A stretch of 64,000 nt of DNA from Brienomyrus brachyistius (taxonomy: Eukaryota > Chordata > Actinopteri > Osteoglossiformes > Mormyridae), in NCBI RefSeq assembly GCF_023856365.1, contig NC_064555.1:20098254-20162253 (forward strand). The letters run 5' to 3'. Below the pieces are notes generated by a model, which was not told where the DNA came from, made no database searches, and saw only the letters and a list, made by a program, of their open reading frames with translations. Numbering within the stretch: position 1 is the first letter of the stretch; the number at the start of each line of letters is the position of its first letter. The translations under genes were made by a program, and so were the position numbers. This document shows positions 10,782-20,654 of the stretch, in pieces.

Positions 10782-11681
10782 CAGTTGTTCCCAACCTTTT
10801 TAGCACTGCGACCCATTTTTTACCATGTCAACTCAGTCACAACCCTAAATCAAATATCAGTGTAAATTAACAGCATGATCAGGCACGTAATGCATTCTGC
10901 AACTTATACCAATCAATGCCAATCAGTGCCTATGGTGACTCCCAATATCTTTGCAAGAGGACAAAGTTCTAAGTCTTTGGAGTCCTGATGCTCCTTGTCT
11001 TGCTGTATGGCTGTGAGATATGGATGCTATCCAGTGAGCTGAGAGGAAGATTGGACTCCTTTGGTATTGTGTCTCTTCGGAGGATCCTTGGGTACCACTG
11101 GTTTGACTTTGTGTTGAATGAGCAGTTGCTCAGGGAGTCCAGAATGAGGCACATTACCTGCATTGTGAAGGAGCCTCAGTTACAGCACTACAGCCACGTG
11201 GCGCGTTTCCCTGAGGGTGATCCGGCTCGCAGGATCCTCATTGCTGAGGACCCAAGCGGCTGGACCAGGCCGAGGGGATGCCCACGTAACATCTGGCAGT
11301 AGCAGATGGATGGCCATTTCCAGAGTGTGGGACTGGACAGTGTGTCTGCCTGGGGGGTCACCAGCTGGGTTTCATGTGCATCAGCACCCGACCTGACCTG
11401 ACCTGAATGCCTATCACACAAATCTGATTGGATGTGCCGGTGAATTTTAAACGAAGTATCTGTGCTTTGGCTGTTTGGATTGGTTGAGTGTTCACTAGTT
11501 TTGTGTTAAGCGTTTGCAGACCCAAGACCCAATTCCAGGAGTGGGGCTGGGAAATCTGATCGTGGATCAGCATAGGAGCTTGCTGGTTTTAAAATGCTTA
11601 TATTTCCAACTGTGCCTCGCGACCTTTCAGAACTTGCCATGACCCGAATTTGGGTCGTGACCCATGGGTTGAGAACTACTG
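10782..11681. mobile_element. hAT-like DNA transposon remnant carrying LINE sequence
   Basis: Left end CAGTTGTTCCCAACC and right end GGGTTGAGAACTACTG form imperfect terminal inverted repeats of the hAT type, continuing into 'gcgaccca' and 'cgtgaccca' subterminal matches. The flanking octamers (atttagtt and attaactc) agree only in part. The interior holds a LINE reverse transcriptase fragment (10985-11310), so the element is a mosaic. Confidence 0.55.
10985..11310 (+). pseudogene. LINE reverse transcriptase C-terminal fragment
   Basis: The frame at 10988-11302 contains VLLYGCEIWMLSSELRGR, LRRILGYHWFDFV and ARFPEGDPARRIL, the familiar region after the RT domain in fish non-LTR retrotransposons. 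It ends in a stop at Trp-Gln. The upstream RT catalytic motifs and endonuclease are absent. This is a dead fragment. Confidence 0.75.
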
Positions 11682-11947
11682 ATTAACTCTGTGTGTGGGC
11701 TCTAGGCCGCTAAATATTACATAACATACCTGGACCAACGAGAGATAAGCAACAAGCTAGGCAGTCGAAAACCTTTGCATTTGATGGACTTTTGCTAAAT
11801 ATTTTGACATATTGCATCTGTTTCAGCCCTTACATGTAAAAGATATGTTGTACTTGTAGCAACGAGCATTGAAAGCATCGACTCCAGTGAAATATTACCA
11901 TACTTTTGTACCTTTACTTCTCTCTCTCATAGTCACCAATAGCAGGG
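11682..11947. other. Gene-free stretch
   Basis: Non-coding spacer between the hAT-like remnant and a microsatellite cluster. Nothing recognised. Confidence 0.4.
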
Positions 11948-12053
11948 TCTGTGTGTGTGTGTGTGTGCTGCACATTGCTGCGTGTGAGAGAGAGAGTGAG
12001 AGAGAGAGCAACAGCGAATGAGCTGCACCTCACCCTGCCCCTCACCTGCAGGC

Positions 12054-12093
<40 letters not shown>
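11948..12093. repeat. Microsatellite cluster (TG)n and (GA)n
   Basis: A short (TG)n at about 11951-11968, a broken (GA)n at about 11987-12008 and a clean (GA)n of about 36 bases at 12056-12092. Confidence 0.9.
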
Positions 12094-12095
<2 letters not shown>

Positions 12096-12109
12096 ACTTT
12101 TAAAATCCC

Positions 12110-13330
12110 TTTATTGTCACAAAAGCACAAAGAATGACAGTAAAAACAACTCACAAATAGGAAAACGCTGCACAAATCCACATAAACCATGCATCATCTC
12201 ACTTCTAACACAAGGCCCTGATCTTCACCAAGTTCACGCAACACCCCACCCTGTCCCCATAACGTTGAGAAATTCTGCAGGGTATGGGTTAGCGAAGAGT
12301 ACACATGCTCCACCCTCAGCCTCATCGGCACCAGCCTCACCAGTACAAGCTTAGGATCTATCAATGCAGTCCCTCTCAGCTTATTCTGCCAAGTCAGCCA
12401 AACCGCAGGCTTAGCTTGCCCCGCCAAAAAGTTTAACATGCACAATTTACCCTTCTCACACACCCTGTTTCTCAGAGCACAGATAAACAAACCGTTATTA
12501 TTGTTGTATAAATGTTATTATTTTTACTAATTTGCCCAGAATCCACAAAACCACTGCGTCAGCTGTAGGAACATGATCCCAAGCCTCACATACCTCAAAA
12601 AAAGGTATGTGAAAGTTTCTTCTTGCCCCTAAAACGGACAATCCCCCAACCCTGGAAGGATGAATATGTGCCACTATCAAACAGATCAAACTCTTTTTCA
12701 CCAAAAATATAGTATCACAGTGTAATAATCCATAGTCAGCCTCTGCACTTACAACAGTGCTGTAGTCAGTGACCCGTATAAATACCAATGGTGTAACATA
12801 TGTGGTTTGGCTCTCATCTCTTTGCCCAGACTGAAAAAGAAAGAATTTGCAGCATCCGTGTCCCTAATACGAGACATACTAGCTCAGACTGAAGCCCCCT
12901 TTGCCCATTCATTCAGGAAGGAGCTCAAGACCTTCCTCTTCTCATCCAATACACCTACAATGTCAGTGGCATCACCGCACCAGAAACTAAGTCCCTCTCA
13001 AATAAAGTAATTTCCTTCTCCAAATCTCAAAGGATGCTGATAACCACTGCCTTCGACTGAGCAGTGTACCGCTGGCAAAACACCCTGAGCTGAACCTTAG
13101 TCACATCCCACCAGGATGCCAAATCCCTAAAGATCTTCTTTTCCATCCAAGCGCCAACAGAATTTAGGCGTTGAGATCTTTGACAGAAGCAAGTCAACTG
13201 ACACCAAGTGTTGATCAAAAAAGGTGCATGGAGTCATACATGCCATCAAAACCTTATTCCACCCAAACTTCGACACACAGACCCTGTCTAGGCGAGCAGC
13301 GCTGACCCGACCAGTCGGCACGTTCCGCGA
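12110..13330 (-). pseudogene. Tx1-like LINE fragments, internally deleted
   Basis: Read on the minus strand, 13321-13030 gives RLDRVCVSKFGWNKV, then FFDQHLVSVDLLLSK and a segment ending LRVFCQRYTAQSK. This resembles the C-terminal end of the AP endonuclease domain (Ser/Asp-His motif) of Tx1/L1-type LINEs and the linker after it. The frames at 12788-12498 and 12490-12194 look like the C-terminal tail of the same polyprotein. The reverse transcriptase core between them is missing and frames are broken, so it is non-functional. Confidence 0.6.
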
Positions 13331-13942
13331 GGTTTATTGTGATACCGCCCCTGTTTATCACACCGCACATCTACCAAGCCCCAATCCCGCACCAACCAAT
13401 GAGGCCCCCCCCCCAGACACCATACAAGACTCCTTCCCAGTCCTATCCAGAGTGACATCAGCGGTGCAATTTCAATCACCCTCAATCACAACAAACACAT
13501 CACGACCGTACTGCTGCATTTAAAAAATCACAGCCGATCGGTATAAACAGGAAAGCAATCCGGGCTAGGTGGTGACAAGGGACCTACAGAGCGAGAACAG
13601 GAACAAGGGCAGGGGGCACTAAGGGGACTGCAGGGTGGGAGGGTCCTGAAGAGCCTGCAGGGCAGGAGCTGGAGCAGCTGCCACAGGCAGATGCCCGCTG
13701 GATGTCCAGAGACAGTGAGGTGGGCACTGGTGGGACATCATGGAGTGGAACTGGATCTGGTGGGACTTTCGGAGGCAGTGAGGCTGCCACCGACGGGACC
13801 TCCTTAGGGTGAGCATGATATACCGGGAGTCCTTCAGACAGGCACCAGAACCAGGAGGCTGCAGACACAGAATGGACAGGTTGAGGTGGGGGGTGAAGCT
13901 GGGACACCTGGAGACAGTGGTGCTCCTATAAATGATGTGCTT
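13331..13942. other. GC-richer stretch, no gene recognised
   Basis: Contains overlapping Pro/Ser-rich chance frames (13584-13948, minus) in skewed sequence. It may be further retroelement DNA adjoining the LINE. No domain is seen. Confidence 0.35.
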
Positions 13943-14039
13943 GCGCATTTGTGACCCATCGCCACAAAACGAGTCTTAAGTCGCACTGGTGGAACTGCAC
14001 CCATATGACTAATTTCGTGGTGATGGGTCACAAATGCGC
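13943..14039. repeat. Hairpin with about 24-30-base arms
   Basis: 'gcatttgtgacccatc' (13945 onward) pairs with 'gatgggtcacaaatgc' (ending at about 14038), with further imperfect pairing inward. This is typical of a small foldback MITE. Confidence 0.65.
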
Positions 14040-14574
14040 TTTTCCCACAAGCAGGTCCTCGTCCAAAAAACCGATCTGGTTTGCCAGGTAATTATGGCAT
14101 TATAATAGCAGTCCCCCCGTAACTCATGCACCCCTGCCTATTAAAGGTGAGGTGACATGCTATTATAATTGGTTTATTGCATGTTATGCATAAAGCACAC
14201 ATCTGAATAATTAAGGGAGTTGCACTGCCGTGAAATCCTTTTCCATCAGGATAACAAAAATGAATTTGTACACACCCATAAATGTTAGCTGTGCTTTGCA
14301 TTGCATCATCAAAATAGAGCCCATTATTATTGCACATGGGAACAGCATCTATATGTAACATCTGTTTATGTTAAACAGTCTGACAGAACTGGGGTAAAAT
14401 CTGTCCCTGATCCTTCTGGTACATGTGTGGATTGTCCTGAATTTCCTACCAGAAGGCAGTAAAAAGAGAAGAGGCAGTGCAGGATGGCTGGAATCCTTCA
14501 TGGTGAGCTTTTGTCGTGTGTGGAGCAGCTGCTGTACCAAGACATAATACACCCTATGAGGATGGATTCCACAG
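14040..14574. other. Gene-free stretch
   Basis: Non-coding. Short open frames (for example 14092-14361 and 14349-14615 on the minus strand) show no domain I recognise. Confidence 0.35.
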
Positions 14575-14765
14575 CACTCCCGTAGAAATAATAATCGATC
14601 CTTTATTGTCCCCATGGGGGTATTCTTTTTTACACCTCCCTCAACTTGTGTCTGTAGGGCAGCCAGCTGTTGGGGTGCCCAGGGAGCTGGGGGTTAAGGG
14701 TCTTGCTGAAGGCTGAGTTTGAACCCAGGCACAGAGGCCTGAGGACTGTGGTGCTCATCTGGACT
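14575..14765 (+). repeat. Dispersed short repeat, family 2
   Basis: Begins 'aataatcgatcctttattg' and runs through 'ccatgggg' to 'gaacccaggcacagagg'. Related to 18110-18300 and more distantly to 53310-53465. SINE-like in size, though I do not assign a named family. Confidence 0.5.
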
Positions 14766-15049
14766 TGGTGGCTGAGGAAGTGAAGGCATTGGTGAGCCTT
14801 TTTGGCGACAGCTGCTGAATGCTCTCACCACTTGAGGTTATTGCTGAGGGTGACCCCAAGGGAAATTGAAACTGCCTAGCTTCTCAAAGCGTCTCCTCCA
14901 ATGTAAATGGGGGCATGAGCTGCATTTTGCTTCCTGTAATCCATTCTTGCTAGCTAATCAATGTCTCTTACATTTTACTCTAATTTAGATCATCCTTCGA
15001 TCATCTAAGGCTGTTACTGTCTTATGAAACTTCCCAAAATCAGCCGCCT

Positions 15050-15300
15050 GTCATGCCCTGCTCATCCGATCCTCCTGTGTGCCACGCACCCTCGTTAACC
15101 TCATGTCGAATCCCCGTTTGATCAGCTGTTTCGAGTTGCTGTCAATAGTCCTGTGTATTTTATTCTACGTTAAAGTATGTTTGCCCAGTCTGGTCATTAA
15201 CGTTGTGATGTTTCGTAGCGCTGTGTGTATGTGTATTCCTTATGTCCTGCACACGACATCACACCGACCTTCTGAGAAACTGATACGTTTTTGGTAACAT
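15050..15300 (+). mobile_element. Solo LTR-like fragment
   Basis: Starts 'tgtcatgccctgctcatccg' and resembles the start of the GC-rich element at 22626 ('tgtcacgcccggctcgtacg') over about 70 bases. TGTCA starts are common in Ty3/gypsy LTRs. No coding content here. Confidence 0.4.
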
Positions 15301-15545
15301 GCAAACAAAAATCCACAACAGGCTCACAGACGTACAGTTAGAAAAACTGGTGGCAATTCAGGCAAACCTGCGGCTCGTTGAGATTAAACCCCTCCCACCC
15401 AAGTGGACAGTGACTCAAAGGGTGCGGATTCTGTCTCTGTTTGATTGAGCATTCATGAATTGAGCACATTTCAAAGCACTTTAAAAACTGTATGTTATGT
15501 TTTGTCTGAACCTAGATCACACTTTTATTTATATTTTGCGAATTG

Positions 15546-15582
15546 CACACACACACACACACACACACACACGCGCGCGCAT
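15546..15582. repeat. (CA)n/(CG)n microsatellite
   Basis: About 13 CA units followed by a short run of CG units. Confidence 0.9.
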
Positions 15583-15959
15583 AATTAAATTCTCGTTCCC
15601 AGGCGCTGTTATCCTTCAGCAGCGAGCTTCCGTTTCCTTCGGACATTACTATACGGTTTTTGGCACTGCGCAGAAGATCTGGTGATACCAGAAAAATGCC
15701 TTTGAATGATTAAAAGAGATTGGACAACGTTTTTCCTTCTTGCGCTGGTGCAAAGTCTGTTTTTTTTCCGCCGTCAAAATAGCAAAATGGAATTGTTAAT
15801 TCCCCTTTGCGCTTTACACTTTGCATTAGATCATGTCAAAATGGAGGCCCTGGTCTCTAACCAGCACTTTAGGGAAAGTATCCTACTGTTGGTTACATCC
15901 CCTCTATAGAGAACAGGTAAGGGGCCAGAGATTAGATTCCGACATTTTGTTTTAGCCTT

Positions 15960-16490
15960 AACACATAAAAATGAAGCTCCTCTTTAATACTTCGGATTGT
16001 CAGGACTTTATATCATTAGTTTCAGTGGTGACTTCATTGCTGAAGTTTGAGTCCAATTTCGTCTCGACGTTGGAAACTCTGGCCCCAGGGAGGCATTTTA
16101 CAGAAACCTCTGCTTTTCGACTGATAAAAACTCTAACCTTTCTGACTATCGAGTCTCCAATTACAAGCACCTTTTCTGCATCTGCAGACCTGCCCCCAAG
16201 AGCAGAGAAGCTGCTGGTGGCTGGTGTGCAGGAGCTCTCGTCTTAGAACCACGTCTGACCATGACCCAGTACTCACGTACGCTGGCCGCTGGTGCCGGAC
16301 TGGAAACAGTCACGGCAGGAGGGATAACAGCCAGATCCAAGATGGATTCGTGTTCCGATTGAGCCGTATCTAAAAATCCCTCAATCTGCTTAATGTCCAC
16401 TAAGATACTAAAGCGCTCCTCCAATTGTGAATCCTGCCCTCCAACTCTAGTATCACTAATACAGGCGAAGAAGACATCACCACGATTCAC
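15960..16490 (-). pseudogene. LINE ORF1-like fragment with SGNH esterase blocks
   Basis: On the minus strand one frame (16490-16164) gives a Leu/Glu-rich then Pro/Ala-rich stretch. After a one-base frame change, the next frame reads VLVIGDSIVRKVRV, then KCLPGARVSNVETK and TNDIKS before a stop. GDS, PGA and TNDI are hallmark blocks of the SGNH-hydrolase domain found in ORF1 of CR1/L2-type LINEs. The catalytic Asp-His block is not visible and the frame is broken, so this is a relic. Confidence 0.65.
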
Positions 16491-16639
16491 ATTTTGATTC
16501 GAAGTGGTTGTCAGAGGTCATCAGTGCCCAGCGAAGGTGGTTAATCTGTCAGAAGATTAACTTGTGGAGTTTGCCTTCTGATTACATTATTCTAATTATT
16601 ATTTCAGAGAAATCTGTAGTTTGAAAGTTCACACTACCA

Positions 16640-17062
16640 AAGACTTTGGCTCTTACAGGAAACACAGGAACAGCGAAGTGCCCAGAGGAAACCGGAGGGC
16701 AACATGAGTGGAACATGCAAACTCCACACACATGGAGGCATAGTGGCAGTACCAGAGACAGAAGAATTTCAGCGGGTGGCCAGGGTTGGACCAGAGGTCA
16801 TTTTGGGGTGGAACATAAATCGAAATATAAGGCATTTAAAAAATTTGGGAATATTAAAGATACCTATATGCTATAACTCTACATTATTTATAAATCAGGC
16901 AGTGGTTGAATTATCAAATACATATTTAACCATACTGCAAATACGATTGGGGTGGCCACTGCCATTCCCTCCCAATCTACATGTGCATGGGGGAGACTCA
17001 AACCCTGGTCCCATACAGTGAAACATCCCTATTAACCAGTGCACCACCATGCCACCCCCCCA
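16640..17062 (+). repeat. Dispersed short repeat, family 1 (interrupted copy)
   Basis: The left part (16680-16780) contains 'ggaacatgcaaactccaca'. The right part (16970-17060) contains 'ctcaaaccctggtccca' and 'cagtgcaccaccatgcca'. Both belong to the family seen complete at 52863-53219. Unrelated AT-rich sequence separates the two parts. Confidence 0.6.
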
Positions 17063-17114
17063 ATGCTAATACATAAGTGAATAAATTTTATAATGAAAAT
17101 ACATTAAGAAAATA

Positions 17115-17262
17115 CTAGTTAGCTAAGTAAGGAATAATTGACGACGGGCCGTTGAATTATTAGAAAATAATGCACACCCGAGGTGGTAATGCGTTACACC
17201 TCGGGTGTGCATTACTTTCTAATAATTCAACGGCCCGGAGTCAATTATTCCGCTTATACTAC
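17115..17262. repeat. Long palindrome (about 50-base arms)
   Basis: The left arm from 'ggaataattgac' to 'cacccgaggtg' is mirrored by the right arm from 'cacctcgggtg' to 'gtcaattattcc', centred near 17190. The subterminal text resembles the ends of the repeat at 3482-3903, so this probably belongs to the same transposon family. Confidence 0.8.
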
Positions 17263-17541
17263 GGTTGCCACACCTCAAGACATCGATCAGATGATATATT
17301 TCAAGGGATTCGTCCGGTTTTTCTACTTAAATCGCTATTGTGAGTAGGATTATTTCTTCCGCATCTCATCCAACGACTCTTTTGCTAGTTCCAAAACATC
17401 ATTTTAAAGCTGGCAATGGAGGCTTGAGCCGTTGATAGAAGACTAATGCAGTTAATATTGAAGTTATTAGAAAGAGAGCGAGAGAGACAGAGACACAGAG
17501 AAAGAGAAACAGAGAGAGAGCTTGTATGAATTAGGCTACCT

Positions 17542-17963
17542 CTGTGTGTCCCTCAACAGTGTTCTGAAGCACCATCTCTAAACTGTAAGTCTGCTTTAAG
17601 ATGCAGCGCTGTTATTACCTCGCTAGTGAGAAATGTCATGTGTAGCCTTTAAGTTGGTACACTAGGCTAACTAATACTGCTGCAGCCCAGTTGTTGAAAG
17701 TTTCATATTCACCGTAAATATTAAAATTTACTTTCGGAAAATCGTCTGTCATGTTGTTGTTTTTGTTAGTCCTGTGTGCTGTATAGGTACTGTATGCTAA
17801 TTTCCATTATTACAGTTAACTATGCGAAGTGATATGGAACTGTAATGCGGTCAAGAGAGCTACCTGGAACTACGTTCGCCGTGCGTTTATCTGAAAATAA
17901 TTGCACACCTCAGAACGTTCGTCAGCCAATCAGATTCAAGCATTCAACGGTCCCGTAGTATAA
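17542..17963. repeat. 422-base repeat downstream of perforin B
   Basis: Near-identical partner of 3482-3903. Immediately right of its end (17963) begins the sequence that perforin B shares with the 3' flank of perforin A (from about 1670), so it sits on a duplication boundary. Confidence 0.75.
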
Positions 17964-18109
17964 TATTAAATAAAAATGACTATAAATGTACTATTAAATT
18001 AAAAGTATTATTATTATTTGTATTATAATCTAATAAAAAATACTTCCATTATGAAAATTTATGTCTCGGGTTCATCAGACTTCCATGTGACATGATGTTT
18101 TCCAATATT

Positions 18110-18300
18110 AATAAAAATAATAATGATACCTTATTGATTACCATGGGGAAATTTTCTTTTCATCTACACCATCTTGCTCTCCATTATATAGGTGAGAGCA
18201 AGCTTGGCAGTGAAGGGCAGCCACCCATAGCGAACGGCAGCCAGGATTAAACCAGTAACCTTCTACTCACAAGCTTGGCCCACTGAGAAACACGCTGTAA
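18110..18300 (+). repeat. Dispersed short repeat, family 2
   Basis: Starts 'aataataatgataccttattg' and ends in 'cccactgagaaacacgctg'. It interrupts the 3' flank homology shared by perforin copies A and B, so it was inserted after the duplication, or lost from A. Confidence 0.55.
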
Positions 18301-18355
18301 ACAATTGTATTTCTGTAAAAGACAATCAGATTACACATTTTATGCTTGTCAAGGC

Positions 18356-18408
18356 TTTATTCAACTAGCTGGATAAAAAATATGCAAAGCAGAAAGCAAA
18401 TATTTATT
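18356..18408 (-). terminator. Poly(A) signals of perforin copy B
   Basis: Two minus-strand AATAAA hexamers (18408-18403, 18361-18356), at the same spacing as in copy A. Confidence 0.6.
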
Positions 18409-18663
18409 CGACTTTCGTGTGGTGGGTTAAATACATTACATTTGTTTATTTAAAGAAAAAGGCATTTTTGTTTTAGATAATCTAGCAGTATGCATACAAA
18501 AGACCTACTTCAACAGAATACCTTCTCAAAAACTCCTTGCATCTCATGCACAGCTCAGGATGAGTTATCACTGAAAGGACATTAACCATAATCTGAAGTG
18601 ATCTGACCTATTGGAAGCCATATTGCAAAGCGAACAGCTGCAGGTGGTGCTCACTGTTTGAAG

Positions 18664-20632
18664 CTATAATATGATGGAGTGGTTCCCTGGTTGTTTCCCA
18701 GCCTTTTCTACCTTCCAGAGATTCCTAGCAAGGATCCCATTACGGGAGTCGAAGATCTTTGCTTGGGAGACGCTCATAGGTGTTGGTATGTATTCAGAAC
18801 AAGTACTACCACTTAAGCTGGGAGCACATGTTAATGTGTAGGAGAAGAAGAAGGTACCATATGTAAACATACAGGTGTCTGAAACAGTTCCTCTTCGAAG
18901 GTCAAACGAACATTTTCCTAGAAGGTCACTGTTCCAGTATGTATCTTCATCATATACCTGGAATGTTAGCTTAGTGGACATGTCAACTTTGATGGCACCA
19001 AACTCAAAATTTTCCCGCCATACTGGATTGTCATTGTTTGGAATAATATCAGTACGCTTTCTCTGTGTACCATATGACACTAGAACAGAGCCATCAGTTT
19101 GGGTAAAGAAATCTCCATACAGCTTCTTTGCTCTCATTTTATACACTTTCAGTGTAGCCAGTCCATTTGAAACTGGGCAGCAGTTGGAGTTTATATTCTC
19201 ATTGCCATTGCAGACACAGGCACAGTGGTCTCTCGCAGAAGATCTTACTCCTATCCGACAAGATTCAGAGCAGCTCTTCACTAATGCATTCTTTATGATG
19301 TACTCTTTTACTGCTTTCTTAACTGGCTTTATTGCAAAATGGCCAGAAGGCAACAAAAAATGGAGGGGTTTAAGAGAGTAGAAGACTCCATTTGGGCTGT
19401 TCTTCAAGGAATCCAGCCAACTCTTGTATGTACTTGGATCTGAACCACCTGAGAAAAGCAAGTCTGCTGAATTAACATTCCCACCCACCACCTCAGAGTG
19501 GCGATCACTGAACATGCTGCTAAAGGTCTGGCTGCTGCCCAGTTTCTTCTTAAGTTCCTTGCAGTGATGGGCTTCTGTCTTTATACTTGCAGTCATTGCA
19601 ATTGTTGCTGAAGCTTCAACATCCAGGCAGTCTTTAACAGCTGTGTCTGTGAGGCCACTCATTGAAGCCAGGCAGGTCTTAATAGAAGTAACACTCTTTA
19701 ATTTTCCACCCATTTCCACTTGTTTAATAAAATGGGTACCATATATATCAATCAGATTATTATAATGTGATGCAGTATTTTGGTTGTACACTTTAGGCAG
19801 CTGGTTAATGAACTCCAGAAACTCTTTGTGAAGTGGAGGCTTAGTTGCTACACTGTACCTGGGGAAGGCAGGGGTAACATAAAACAATAATGAGGAGGAA
19901 AAGAGAAAAAAACACAACAAAGGTTTCAATATGTGGTTCAATGACTATTTTCATTGTTGCCTAAGAAATTGAAAAAGTATCTTTTTGAGCCTGTTACGTA
20001 ACAATCTTTTAGCTTTTGTATTGTCTTCTGTTCTATTAAACATAGTTAGCTTTTTGTTAATGTTTTGCATGTCGTCTTAAAAGTGAGTCTCACCTATACA
20101 AGCTGCAGTGGACCTGGTGTTTGGTGAAGCTGTATTTGTCTTCTTTTGATTTCTTCATGGCAAACATTGCATCCCGTGAGTGGGTACCGCCAAAGCCCAC
20201 CCCAACTTTCACATTAGGGTCGACTGGAATCTCTAGGCCAATTTTCCAGTTGTTTGTCACACTGGATGTGCTGTCATTGACAACAGACTCACTGGATTTA
20301 TAGATAGTGCTGGAGACCTTCATTCTGCATTTGGAGAGGGCTCTCCAATTCACTACAGCTATTGGAATCTTCTGCCGGACCCCTCCCAAGTAAGGATTTC
20401 GTCTAAGTTTACAGGTTCCGTTTGCATTCCTCCACTGTTCAGAATCGATCACATATGCACCTTTGTGCTCCATCTTCACAATATCAAAGCCTTCTCCTCC
20501 CAGGTTGTAGCCAGGGACAAAGGGAGCCTTTTCACACTCTTCTGGGGTTCCAATGGCCATGACTCCTAAGACGCCAGGAGACTGGAGGTGACATAACCAG
20601 CCCAGGACAAGGAGCCTCCACAGTCCCTCCAT
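18664..20632 (-). CDS. prf1: Perforin-1-like, copy B
   Basis: Second tandem perforin gene with the same architecture as copy A. Coding exons are 20632-20094 and 19858-18664, the intron is 235 bases, and the predicted protein is 577 residues. The signal peptide, MACPF signature IYGTHF, Cys-rich EGF-like segment, C2 domain and C-terminal Asn-His-Ser site are all present, and no stop or frameshift is seen. Protein identity with copy A is about 92% (about 12 changes in exon 2 and about 35 in exon 3, counted by eye). The C2 calcium loop reads YDEDTYW here against YEEDTYW in copy A. The ATG at 20632 follows a splice acceptor (AG at 20656-20655), and the upstream non-coding exon is at 22319-~22375. 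An antisense frame at 18875-19381 is a shadow. It is probably a functional paralogue; I cannot say which fish prf1 subtype. Confidence 0.93.
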
Positions 20633-20654
20633 CAGTGGTGATTCAGGTCTGATT

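Noticed and set aside
12807..13010. 67-codon plus-strand frame beginning MALISLPRLKKKEF.
   Set aside because: It lies within the LINE-derived block and has no recognisable domain. Probably transposon debris.
18875..19381. Open frame of 168 codons antisense to perforin B, with a counterpart in copy A (2369-2752).
   Set aside because: It mirrors the coding strand of exon 3. Conservation follows from the sense protein, and there is no independent start, splice or domain evidence.
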